From: a virus
IMG/VR virus record: IMGVR_UViG_3300046777_002415
Span: 1-64,000 of that record
DNA: 64,000 nt
Reading direction: 5' to 3' (one strand)
Below are positions 6,253 to 14,128 of the stretch, one piece after another. How positions within the stretch are numbered: the first letter of the stretch is position 1; every line of letters begins with the position of its first letter. Below the pieces are notes generated by a model. The model worked only from the letters and a program-made list of their open reading frames with translations, did no database searches and was not told where the DNA came from. The translations under genes and the position numbers were made by a program.

Positions 6253-6796
6253 CAAGAGCCTAACCCCGCTCCTCGACTCTCTCTACACCAACCGGGATTA
6301 CACGACCCGGGAGGGCACGGTGCGGGCCATTCTGGCCGAGTGCGATCGGCAAGGCCTGACGCTCGACACCCAGAAGGCCTACGTGCTGGCCACGGTCCAG
6401 CATGAGACCAACAACACCTTCAAGCCGGTATTCGAGGCCTACTTCCTGAAGAACCCGCTGAAGTACCTGCGGAAGCTGCGGTATGCCCCCTACTGGGGTC
6501 GCGGGTTCGTCCAGCTGACCTGGAAGGCCAACTACGCCAAGTACTCCGAGCTGCTCGGCATCGATCTGGTGAAGAACCCGGAAAGGGCCTCGGAGCCGGC
6601 GATTGCCTGTTTCGTCCTAGTCCACGGGTTCCGCACCGGCGCCTTCACCGGCAAGCGGCTGAAGGATTACATCCGGGCTGACAAGTACGACCCGGTCGGC
6701 GCCCGTCGCTGCATTAACGGCACCGACGCGGCCCGGAAGATCGCCGGCATTTCTGACTGGTGGGTCAACCGCCTGCGGAGCCGGGATGACATCTGA
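6230..6796 (+). CDS. Endolysin, GH19-type lysozyme/chitinase fold
   Basis: 188 aa, a single catalytic domain without signal peptide. QHETNNTFKPVFEA (catalytic Glu probably 59, second Glu 69) and the substrate-cleft motif YWGRGFVQLTWKANYAKY are diagnostic of phage GH19-like muramidases. It would cleave peptidoglycan glycan strands once the holin opens the inner membrane. AAGGAG upstream of the ATG. Standard length for the family. Confidence 0.9.
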   Translation: MTTTQDADKSLTPLLDSLYTNRDYTTREGTVRAILAECDRQGLTLDTQKAYVLATVQHETNNTFKPVFEAYFLKNPLKYLRKLRYAPYWGRGFVQLTWKANYAKYSELLGIDLVKNPERASEPAIACFVLVHGFRTGAFTGKRLKDYIRADKYDPVGARRCINGTDAARKIAGISDWWVNRLRSRDDI

Positions 6797-6974
6797 GATT
6801 ACCCCGCTCTGCAACGGCATCCAGTGGCACAAGGACACCGAGTGGCAGCGATGCCCGAAGGCGTCCAGCTGCCTGCGCTATATCCGGCGCATGGACGACC
6901 GGGCGCATGCGGTCGACAAGCTCTGCAACACCGTGGAGTTCGAGCACTATTTGGAGGCACCGAATGCGACCTAG
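6786..6974 (+). CDS. Small cysteine-containing protein, 62 aa
   Basis: Starts inside the end of the endolysin gene. Four cysteines (CNG, RCPKAS, SCLRY, LCNT) could bind metal or form disulphides. Follows the tight overlapping pattern of this operon. Unknown function. Confidence 0.5.
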   Translation: MTSEITPLCNGIQWHKDTEWQRCPKASSCLRYIRRMDDRAHAVDKLCNTVEFEHYLEAPNAT

Positions 6975-7146
6975 ATTTTTACGTGGCGGTATCCCGAAGG
7001 ATGCCAGAGGAAGAATGGAACCGACCGAGTTTGATGAGTACGACCAAGAGGTCCTGGACGAGTTTGTGAAGGGCGTGAAGACCGTGGCCCTGCTGGTCGT
7101 GGGCATGGTACTGGTGATTGCCGGGGTGGCTGGGAAGTGGGCATGA
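6964..7146 (+). CDS. 60-aa single-span membrane protein
   Basis: ATG 6964 has GGAGG 6 nt upstream; an internal ATG at 7015 also has an AGAGGAAGA site, so two products are possible, as in holin/antiholin pairs. An acidic stretch (EFDEYDQEVLDEF) precedes one hydrophobic helix (TVALLVVGMVLVIAGVAG). Candidate antiholin or pinholin. The stop overlaps the next start. Confidence 0.55.
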   Translation: MRPRFLRGGIPKDARGRMEPTEFDEYDQEVLDEFVKGVKTVALLVVGMVLVIAGVAGKWA

Positions 7147-7397
7147 GGTTCGCCTTTCTGCTGCTGCTGGCCGGCTGCACCCCTGCGGTTCAAGTCAACC
7201 ACGAGGTCCCTCAATTGGACAAGGCCGGCGAGGCGATCAAGAAGATCGTCGTAGCGGGCTGCCAGCCCACGAAGTACGCCATGAAGCCGATTCCCCAGGA
7301 CGTCGAAATCAACATCAAAGGTGACAAGGTGGAGGCCAACGACGGCGGCGTCGAACTCCTCAGGGAGTATGTCACCGCCCGCAAACTACTGAGGTAA
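7143..7397 (+). CDS. Lipoprotein, 84 aa, candidate outer-membrane spanin
   Basis: Begins MRFAFLLLLAGC: signal peptide with lipobox LLAGC, cleaved before Cys12. Start at the ATG overlapping the previous TGA. The mature part is small with two beta-like segments. In a lysis cassette this could be the o-spanin, but no embedded i-spanin partner is seen, so that is inference. Confidence 0.65.
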   Translation: MRFAFLLLLAGCTPAVQVNHEVPQLDKAGEAIKKIVVAGCQPTKYAMKPIPQDVEINIKGDKVEANDGGVELLREYVTARKLLR

Positions 7398-7401
7398 GAC
7401 C

Positions 7402-7608
7402 ATGTTTTCAGTGAGGCAGAAGAGGGAAATCGCGGATGCTGTTCAGCAGATTCTGCGGGACACGAACCATCCGGAACTCCCTGAAGGGGAGATCCAGTTC
7501 CACCTCCACGTAGATGGCGCGGAGTCATGGAGTTGGGCTGACATCCGGAACAATGGCGCCGTCGAGGCGCCGGCAGTCAACCCGTGGAACGAGGCCCAGG
7601 ATAAATGA
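7402..7608 (+). CDS. Conserved small phage protein, 68 aa
   Basis: MFSVRQKREIADAVQQILR start, central HPELPEGEIQFHLHV, WSWADIRNN near the end. I recognise this pattern as a small conserved protein of lysis regions in gammaproteobacterial phages, function unknown. Overlaps the next ATG. Confidence 0.65.
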   Translation: MFSVRQKREIADAVQQILRDTNHPELPEGEIQFHLHVDGAESWSWADIRNNGAVEAPAVNPWNEAQDK

Positions 7609-7697
7609 CCCCGGCACTGATCGGCATGCTGATCTACGCGATCATGATCGGACTGACAGTGGTGTTCATGCTCGGCAGGAAGGAGGACGACCATTGA
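7605..7697 (+). CDS. 30-aa single-span membrane peptide
   Basis: MTPALIGMLIYAIMIGLTVV is nearly all membrane-spanning, followed by GRKEDDH. Starts at the ATG overlapping the previous TGA. Its 3' end supplies the AGGAGG site for the next gene. Possible holin-like or spanin-partner peptide. Confidence 0.5.
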   Translation: MTPALIGMLIYAIMIGLTVVFMLGRKEDDH

Positions 7698-7887
7698 CCA
7701 CCACCGCTGCGCTGTTCTTGCTGCTCTCCTCTTGGCGACCGCCGCGGCCACGTCACTGAGTGGGTGTGCGATTAAAAGCTGCAAGATTCGTCCGGCCTTG
7801 GCCGGCTCTATTTGGCTGGGCGGGGCTGAGGAGATCGATGAGGCGAATATGGAAAGGCTACGGATGCACCTGATATGCGAATTCTGA
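7693..7887 (+). CDS. Lipoprotein, 64 aa, apparently starting at ATT
   Basis: The frame from 7657 to 7887 has no ATG, GTG or TTG before the signal peptide, yet encodes a good one: hydrophobic AVLAALLLATAAATSLSGC with lipobox LSGC. AGGAGG (7681-7686) lies exactly 6 nt before ATT at 7693. The overlapping TTG at 7694 opens another frame that stops after 22 codons. The product would be a small o-spanin-like lipoprotein. Start codon is inference. Confidence 0.5.
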   Translation: MDHHRCAVLAALLLATAAATSLSGCAIKSCKIRPALAGSIWLGGAEEIDEANMERLRMHLICEF

Positions 7888-7893
7888 GGACTC

Positions 7894-8343
7894 ATGGATT
7901 TTGAGGAATACATCGAGCGATACGGTATTGACGTCAACGAGGTCGCCAAGGCCCTGCTGTCCCGTATAGATTCGCTCGACAACTTTAGCCGCAACGCCCT
8001 CTACCAGGAGCTGGCGCCCGGCGACGGCAAGAGCGCGTCACAAACCAACCTGCTGAACCTCGTCGACGAGGCGCAAGAGAACCTCGCATTGGCCCGGAAG
8101 CTGCGGGATAGCATCATAGGCAAGCAGGGCGAACTGCTCGGCACGGTCGGTGACGTCACCAAGACACTGATGGCCGTGGACAAGTGCCTGGACGGGGCGG
8201 CGAAGCGGTTCCAGACCATCTACAGCGTCCACTCCCAACAGGCGGTTGAGGAATGTGTGAAGGAGACGCTGCAGGAGATGAGCCAGGAGCAGTACGAGCG
8301 GTTCATGTGGCTGCTGGAGGATAAGTTGAGGGCGGTGAGATGA
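7894..8343 (+). CDS. Protein upstream of terminase; candidate small terminase subunit
   Basis: 149 aa, acidic and helical throughout, no clear HTH. GAGGACTC directly before the ATG. It overlaps the large terminase start by 4 nt (ATGA), the usual place for the small subunit. C-terminal amphipathic helices (ECVKETLQEMSQEQYERF) could mediate oligomerisation. The assignment rests on position only. Confidence 0.5.
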   Translation: MDFEEYIERYGIDVNEVAKALLSRIDSLDNFSRNALYQELAPGDGKSASQTNLLNLVDEAQENLALARKLRDSIIGKQGELLGTVGDVTKTLMAVDKCLDGAAKRFQTIYSVHSQQAVEECVKETLQEMSQEQYERFMWLLEDKLRAVR

Positions 8344-10091
8344 ACCCCACCGCGCTGGCTTTCCTCGATCGGATCCGAGACGCACAGGAGTCGACGACGG
8401 GTTCCCTGGGCCGACTGTCGTACTGGCTGGAGAAGCACACGACGCTGGCCGGCCGGAAGTTCTCGTTCAAGGATCACGAGTTTCAGCGCGATATCTGTGA
8501 CGACACGTCATCGTCCATGGTGGTGATCAAAAATTCGCAAGCCGGCGTCTCAGAACTTACAGCCCGCATGACGCTGGGTTTTCTGGCGACCAATCCCTCA
8601 GTGACCGCCATCTACGGCCTTCAAGCAGTTTTCTTCCAGACCCGTTTCTTTAAGGCACGTATCGACCCCATCATCAGGGAGTCGGATACGCTCTCCGCTC
8701 TGATCCTGCCGGCAGCCGACTCCGCCAGCTTCAAGCAATTTACCAACGGCAGCCAGCTGCATGGCGCAGGCTTTTCGCCCGGGATAGCCGTGATCAGTAC
8801 GCCGTCGAGCATGGTGGTCGCAGATGAGTATGATTTCTGTGACCCCCAGTCAATCGCCACGGCAGAATCTCGACTCTCGCACTCGCCATTTGTTGATGCC
8901 GGAACAGGGGTCAGAGGTATTCGCCGTTTCTTCTCGACCCCGACGACGGAGGGCTACGGCGTATCCGGACTCTACGAGAAGAGCAACAAGCGGAAGCGCC
9001 TGGTCAAGTGCCGCTCTTGTTCGGAATGGTTTTGGCCGAACCTGCTGGACCAAGGGGTCATCGACGGGTGGGACCGCTCCGTCAGAGAGCTGACCGCGGC
9101 GGATGCCCAGTCGTTGGATGACCGCGGGTTGTTGGTTTCGGCCAGACTGCTATGCCCACACTGCCACGGGGTCGTCACTAATGAAAACCTGGGGCCAGAC
9201 CACAGGGAATGGGTCGCAGAAAAGCCGGATGTGAGGCGCATGTCCGGATGGCAGGTGTCGCCGTTCGACTTACCGGCCTACCACACCCCAGAATCATTGA
9301 TTCGGAAGCTGATCGAGACCGGGGACCATGCGGTACATCACTGGCACAACTTTGCACTGGGCCTGCCGTACACCAATGCCCTGAACAGCGTGAACCCGCA
9401 GGCGGTTACCGAGAACACCACGGTCAGCCCGATACCGCCCGCCAATGCACCTGGCATGATTTCAGGGTGCGTGGCGGGGGTGGACATCGGCAAGATCAGC
9501 TGGATCACCATCGGCAAAATCGTTGACGGGCGGCTGCACATTGTCTGGGTGGAGCAGATCCGGCTACGGGCCGACGACGGATCCGACCTAGAGGAAAGGG
9601 TGCTGGGGCTACTGAAGGCATACCGGGTATCCCTCTGCATCATGGACGCTTTCCCCTACACCGACACGATCCTCCGCATCATCGCCCGGTACCCATCGGT
9701 GCGGGCTGCCGAATACTCGATCCGGGACAAGACGTTGCCAATGATGCTGGCCAAAGAGGACGACGATATCGTCAAGCTGAACCGATCGAAGACGCTCTCC
9801 TACATGGTCAAGCGAGTGAATTCCGGACAGATCAAGTTCCCGACTATGGATGAGACACGAATCGTGGCAAATCACCTGAAAGCGCTGAGGCAGATCGAGC
9901 GAATCAAGGAATCAGGCGAGGTGGTGCAGGAGTGGGTCAACACAGGCCCCGACCACTACGGACACAGCCTGAACTACTGCAATATGGCGGCTCAATCCTT
10001 GATGGATTCGTTCACTACGGGCTTTGCGCCCATGCCCTCCCTGAAAGAAGCCTTCATCAGTTCAAAGTACGTCCCTTCCAAAGCTGCATAA
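8340..10091 (+). CDS. terL: Terminase large subunit (lambda GpA type)
   Basis: 583 aa. ATPase with a Walker A-like VIKNSQAGVSE (about 62-72) and Walker B MVVADEYDF (Asp162/Glu163). Zinc-binding pairs CRSC (224/227) and CPHC (272/275), as in GpA-like terminases. The C-terminal nuclease begins at GVDIGK (Asp382), with IMDAF later. It cuts concatemeric DNA and drives it through the portal. Directly followed by the portal gene. Confidence 0.9.
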   Translation: MNPTALAFLDRIRDAQESTTGSLGRLSYWLEKHTTLAGRKFSFKDHEFQRDICDDTSSSMVVIKNSQAGVSELTARMTLGFLATNPSVTAIYGLQAVFFQTRFFKARIDPIIRESDTLSALILPAADSASFKQFTNGSQLHGAGFSPGIAVISTPSSMVVADEYDFCDPQSIATAESRLSHSPFVDAGTGVRGIRRFFSTPTTEGYGVSGLYEKSNKRKRLVKCRSCSEWFWPNLLDQGVIDGWDRSVRELTAADAQSLDDRGLLVSARLLCPHCHGVVTNENLGPDHREWVAEKPDVRRMSGWQVSPFDLPAYHTPESLIRKLIETGDHAVHHWHNFALGLPYTNALNSVNPQAVTENTTVSPIPPANAPGMISGCVAGVDIGKISWITIGKIVDGRLHIVWVEQIRLRADDGSDLEERVLGLLKAYRVSLCIMDAFPYTDTILRIIARYPSVRAAEYSIRDKTLPMMLAKEDDDIVKLNRSKTLSYMVKRVNSGQIKFPTMDETRIVANHLKALRQIERIKESGEVVQEWVNTGPDHYGHSLNYCNMAAQSLMDSFTTGFAPMPSLKEAFISSKYVPSKAA

Positions 10092-10129
10092 TTCTCGTTA
10101 CACTGCACCAAACCTAATACAGGACGATC

Positions 10130-11620
10130 ATGGCAAGGAAGCCAACCCCCAAAAAGAGCTCGGCTGAGCAGGCCACAGTCCTGCCGCGTTCGCTTGTCGT
10201 CGGCATTCAGACCGTCGACAACTCGACCGGGAAAGGCAAAGACTTCCCGCTTACCGACAGTTCGCTTGTCGTCTTTAACAAGTCGATTGCGGATGTCCGG
10301 ACCCAGTCCAATATCTTCGATGCGCTGCGGTTGCTGCGGAGGATCTCCGGCGATACCGCCACGGCCATCGCCTCCTACGTTAGGCTGGCCAACACCCCAT
10401 TGAGCTTCAAGGTCTACGACGCTGCGCATCAGCTGTCCGACGAGGGCAGCACGCTCATCAAGAGCATTCTGAACAGCCTAGAGAATCTTTCAGATTACAC
10501 CTACGGCTTCGACGACCGACAAGGCATGAAAGGCCTGGTCGACACCCTACTGAACGAAGAGCTGCTGACCGGGGCCATCGGCCTCGAACTGGTCCTGGAT
10601 AAGCAGCGGTTGCCGTTCAAGCTGCAGCCTGTGTCCCCAGCGAAATTGAAGTGGCGGATCGGCAAGACCAGCACCGGAAAATCGAACACCAAGATCGTCC
10701 CCTACCAGCAGGCGCAGGGCGAGGAGGTCGTTCTCGACATCCCGACCTTCTTCTACGCGGCACTGGACTCTGATCCGACCGCAACCTACCCGAAGCCGAT
10801 GCTGGAATCCGCGGTCAATGCCGCCGTCTTCCATGCCGAGACCATCGAGGATATCCGCCGGGTCGTGAAGCGTTCCGGCCACAGCCGGTTGATCATGAAA
10901 CTGGCGACCGAGGAGCTGTTGAAGGCAGCGCCCCCTGAAGTGCGCGTTGACGCCCAGAAGCTCGCCGAGTGGATGGAGCAGACCCGGACAGATTTGGTCA
11001 CGGCGGTGGAGAATCTCAGCCCGGAATCGGCCCTGGTGCTGTTCGACACCGTCGAGGCCGACTACCTCAACTCCGAGATCGGAGCTTCCGCCGACTATTC
11101 TGCCTTCATGGAGATGATCGACGGGATTGAGGCCACCGCGCTGCGGACCCCTCCGTCGGTGCTGGGCAAGCGCATGGGCGGGTCCCAGAACGTCAGCTCG
11201 ACCGAGTCCTTACTGTTCATCAAGCAGGCCGCTGGGCTGCACACCCCGCTGATCGAAGTGTTGTCGAAGGCCATGACGCTGGCCCTCCGGCTGTATGGTT
11301 TCGACGGCTACTGCCAGGCTGAATTCGCAGCGATCGATCTCCGGCCGGAGTCCGAGCTGGAAGCATTTCGTACCATGGCCCAACAGCGCATCCTCGAGCT
11401 GCTATCTCTTGGCTTCGTCACTGACCAGGAAGCGGCTGAGATGCTCGGTACAGGTATGCGGGCGCCCGGGGCCCCACCACTGTCCGGGACATTTTTCCAA
11501 AAAGCTGACGCCAGCAAAGACCCTACAGGCATGACCCCTGCATCTTCTACTACCGGAGATCCAGGTAAACGGGCGCTGACCGGTAATGCCCCTAGCAAAG
11601 CAGGAGGCAGCAGCCAATGA
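10130..11620 (+). CDS. Portal protein
   Basis: 496 aa, right after the terminase. The N-terminal third has the portal-like wing region (SDYTYGFDDRQGMKGLVDTL); the middle has a long helix with ATALRTPPSVLGKRMGG; the C-terminus is a disordered Ser/Gly/Pro tail. It forms the dodecameric channel at one capsid vertex. AGGA before the ATG. Assigned by synteny plus general portal features. Confidence 0.75.
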   Translation: MARKPTPKKSSAEQATVLPRSLVVGIQTVDNSTGKGKDFPLTDSSLVVFNKSIADVRTQSNIFDALRLLRRISGDTATAIASYVRLANTPLSFKVYDAAHQLSDEGSTLIKSILNSLENLSDYTYGFDDRQGMKGLVDTLLNEELLTGAIGLELVLDKQRLPFKLQPVSPAKLKWRIGKTSTGKSNTKIVPYQQAQGEEVVLDIPTFFYAALDSDPTATYPKPMLESAVNAAVFHAETIEDIRRVVKRSGHSRLIMKLATEELLKAAPPEVRVDAQKLAEWMEQTRTDLVTAVENLSPESALVLFDTVEADYLNSEIGASADYSAFMEMIDGIEATALRTPPSVLGKRMGGSQNVSSTESLLFIKQAAGLHTPLIEVLSKAMTLALRLYGFDGYCQAEFAAIDLRPESELEAFRTMAQQRILELLSLGFVTDQEAAEMLGTGMRAPGAPPLSGTFFQKADASKDPTGMTPASSTTGDPGKRALTGNAPSKAGGSSQ

Positions 11621-11868
11621 GTGATTTCGTCAAGATGGCAGGCATGGTGATCGGCGTTGCCGTCACCATGTATGTGATGCTTCAGCAGCACGAGTACCGC
11701 CTATCTCGGGTTGAGTCCACGATCGAGCAGCACTTGCAGAAGCATGAATTGCAGAACGAGGCGATCCAGAAGACGCTCACCCAGATTCAAATTCAGTTAG
11801 GGGGCATGGCAGAGCAGGAGCCGGAGGCTAAACCCAAGCAAGTTGCTCCCACGCGGGCATTCCGATGA
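11617..11868 (+). CDS. Membrane-anchored coiled-coil protein, 83 aa
   Basis: N-terminal span (MAGMVIGVAVTMYVML) followed by a coiled coil (VESTIEQHLQKHELQNEA) and a charged tail. The shape resembles small i-spanins or phage accessory membrane proteins. Overlaps the portal stop and the next start (ATGA on both sides). No family call. Confidence 0.55.
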   Translation: MSDFVKMAGMVIGVAVTMYVMLQQHEYRLSRVESTIEQHLQKHELQNEAIQKTLTQIQIQLGGMAEQEPEAKPKQVAPTRAFR

Positions 11869-12041
11869 AAACCATGGGCATCCTTTTATCCTTCATCGCA
11901 GGAGCCCTCCTGTTCCTGACCCTCGACATGCTTTTCGGAGACGGGCGACTGGTTGCTCATAACCTGCATGACGCTACCCCCAACTGCAGCGCATCCTGCC
12001 ATGGACCTACTCCGAGACCCACTTCTTCGGACCCCACTTGA
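11865..12041 (+). CDS. 58-aa membrane/exported protein
   Basis: Hydrophobic N-terminus (MGILLSFIAGALLFLTLDML) then a polar C-terminus with two cysteines. The ATG overlaps the previous stop. Could be the partner of the coiled-coil membrane protein before it. Unknown function. Confidence 0.5.
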   Translation: MKTMGILLSFIAGALLFLTLDMLFGDGRLVAHNLHDATPNCSASCHGPTPRPTSSDPT

Positions 12042-12222
12042 ATCATGGCGCTGCGAGGTATGTCGGCAGCACATCGATCCGAGGGAATTCCGAGCAGATC
12101 CCGGCAGGCAGATTTGCGAATACTGCTGGTTATTTGCGCCGGAAGACTTGACAAATTGTTGCGACAGTAATAACAACACTGATACACTTCCTGTAACACC
12201 AACGCAAGGACAGCGTTCATGA
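12001..12222 (+). CDS. TraR/DksA-type C4 zinc-finger protein
   Basis: WRCEVCRQHIDPREFRADPG followed by CEYC is the classic DksA/TraR C4 finger spacing, in a protein of about 73 aa. The start is uncertain: ATG 12001 is used, ATG 11968 is also in frame, and neither has a clear ribosome site; it may depend on coupling to the overlapping 58-aa gene. TraR-like phage proteins enter the RNA polymerase secondary channel and alter promoter use without ppGpp. Overlaps the protease start. Confidence 0.65.
   Translation: MDLLRDPLLRTPLESWRCEVCRQHIDPREFRADPGRQICEYCWLFAPEDLTNCCDSNNNTDTLPVTPTQGQRS
12148..12176 (+). promoter_or_regulatory. Possible internal promoter before protease/capsid genes
   Basis: A perfect TTGACA (12148-12153), 17-nt spacer, then TAACAA (12171-12176), a poor -10. 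It lies inside the TraR-like gene, about 45 nt before the protease start. Confidence 0.3.
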
Positions 12223-13613
12223 ACCAAATTTGGCTCGGAAGCCTCGACTCTTACCGCGATTATCTGACCCGCCAGGACCGACTGGACAGCGCGGTTGCGT
12301 CCGGTATGCCGGCCCCCGCACAGGTGGAAGGGTATTCCCTCCACGGCAACGTCGCCGTTGTCGATGTCTCCGGTCCGCTCACCAATACCGACAGCTTTTG
12401 GAATGAGCTGTTCGGCCTGACGTCCTACAACTCAATCCGCAATAACCTGATCGAGGCCGCGTCGAACCCAGACGTCAAGGAAATCGTCATGAACATCGAC
12501 AGCCCCGGCGGTAGCCCGGCAGGCCTGTCCGATGTATCAAACCTGATCCAGAGCATCTCCAAGGCTATACCGGTATCGGCGTACACCGCCGGCCACATGA
12601 CCAGTGCGGCCTACTGGTTGGGCTCCGCCGCCGACAAGATATACGCCGGCCCGACCGCCACGGTTGGCTCGATCGGCGTTATCACCACCCACTTCGATGT
12701 CACCAAGAACCTCGAGGATAAGGGCGTCAAGCCGACTGTGATTCGCGCCGGTGACAAGAAGGCACTGGGCGGGCCGTATGAGGAGCTCTCCAAGGAAGCC
12801 AAGGCCGAAATCCAGGGCCAACTCGATCACCTCCATGACGTCTTCATCAGCAAGGTCGCGGATCACCGTGGCATGTCGCATGCGGACGTCAAAAAGAACC
12901 TTGCCGACGGGTCAACCTTCATCGGCGAGCAGGCTGTCAGCGTTGGGTTGGCTGACGGTCTCACCACGCTGGACGCCCTGGTGGGCGGACTGCAAACCCG
13001 TTACGAATCCAAATCAACACGAGGCACGGACGCTATGGCTACTAGAAAGAAGCTACTCAGCGAACGGGAAGTAGCACTCATCGCGGAGGGAGTTACTCCT
13101 CAGGCCGCGTTTGAATCTGCTCCCGCTGACGAAACCCCGCCGGCAACCCCACCTGAAGGTGAGACCCCGCCGGCACCCGCTACCACAGATGAGACGCCCC
13201 CGGCGGCTGCAGCATCTGCCGCTGCGCCTGCTGCAGCCACCCCGGATCTGGTGACCTTCCTCCAGGCCGATCTTGCTGCCAAGGCCACCGAGATCACTCA
13301 ATTGAGTGTCAAGCTGGCCGAACAGGAGCGTGAACTCAACGCATTCAAGGCGCATGACAGCGAGCTGAAAGCTATCGTCGCTGCCAGCGTCAACCGCATG
13401 CAGATTGGCCTGGGCGGCAAGTCCACCGATCTCAGCAAGCTCAGCACCGAGGCCTTGCTATCCCAGCATAGCTCGGTGATGACCCAGTTCAGCCAGACCT
13501 TCCCAGTGGGCGGTGTGGCAGCTGTGTCGACGGAAGAGGAGGGCGCCCCCAAGGCTGCCTCCAATTCGCCGCTGGACAAGGCCCGCATGCGGGTCGTCAA
13601 AACTCACAAGTAA
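12219..13613 (+). CDS. Prohead protease (S49, SppA/lambda gpC type) with scaffold domain
   Basis: 464 aa. Residues about 40-250 form the S49 fold: VMNIDSPGGSPAGL, nucleophile Ser129 in GHMTSAAYWLGSAAD, general base Lys180/181 in GDKKALGGPYEEL. After a Pro/Ala/Thr-rich linker comes a coiled coil and a basic tail. As with lambda C/Nu3, an in-frame ATG at 13035, preceded by GAGG, could start a separate scaffold of about 190 aa. It matures the prohead and scaffolds capsid assembly. Confidence 0.88.
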   Translation: MNQIWLGSLDSYRDYLTRQDRLDSAVASGMPAPAQVEGYSLHGNVAVVDVSGPLTNTDSFWNELFGLTSYNSIRNNLIEAASNPDVKEIVMNIDSPGGSPAGLSDVSNLIQSISKAIPVSAYTAGHMTSAAYWLGSAADKIYAGPTATVGSIGVITTHFDVTKNLEDKGVKPTVIRAGDKKALGGPYEELSKEAKAEIQGQLDHLHDVFISKVADHRGMSHADVKKNLADGSTFIGEQAVSVGLADGLTTLDALVGGLQTRYESKSTRGTDAMATRKKLLSEREVALIAEGVTPQAAFESAPADETPPATPPEGETPPAPATTDETPPAAAASAAAPAAATPDLVTFLQADLAAKATEITQLSVKLAEQERELNAFKAHDSELKAIVAASVNRMQIGLGGKSTDLSKLSTEALLSQHSSVMTQFSQTFPVGGVAAVSTEEEGAPKAASNSPLDKARMRVVKTHK

Positions 13614-13631
13614 CGAACACGGAGGTTCGAA

Positions 13632-14105
13632 ATGACTGCATTTGCATTTAGAGAGACGGTTCCGGCGTCTACGATGATGACCTCGGCCCTGGGTACGGGC
13701 GGAGCCAACATCTGGACCGATAAGGAACTAGGTAAGGCCGTAAAGCTGAGTCAGGCTGACGACAGCACCATGGTCCTGGCGACCAACGGCGACGAGATCG
13801 ACGGTTTCGTCGGCGCAATTGCCATCGGCACTGTCAATGACGGGTTCTCGCACGGTTCCGTTAAGACGGAAGGCTGGCAAGAGGCGCTGATCGGCACCCA
13901 TCAGCCGGATACCGGCGGGCAGACCCCGACCGTGGTCGCTGCCAAGGTAGGTGACTGGGTCGTCGCCGACGACCAGATCGCCTTTGGCACCGCGGGTCTC
14001 CCGAAGGTCAAGACGTCAGCCACTGCTCGCAGCGGCTGGAAAATCATGCGTATCTTGTCTGGCACCGGCGTGGTCGGCGACAAGGTGCTGCTGGCTCGCG
14101 ACTAA
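13632..14105 (+). CDS. Capsid decoration protein candidate
   Basis: 157 aa, beta-rich and Gly/Thr-rich, between the protease and the major capsid gene, exactly where lambda gpD-like decoration proteins lie. Strong GGAGG site. The leader (AACACGGAGGTTC) is duplicated before the capsid gene, suggesting matched high expression. Assigned by synteny. Confidence 0.65.
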   Translation: MTAFAFRETVPASTMMTSALGTGGANIWTDKELGKAVKLSQADDSTMVLATNGDEIDGFVGAIAIGTVNDGFSHGSVKTEGWQEALIGTHQPDTGGQTPTVVAAKVGDWVVADDQIAFGTAGLPKVKTSATARSGWKIMRILSGTGVVGDKVLLARD

Positions 14106-14128
14106 CAACTGAACACGGAGGTTCTACA

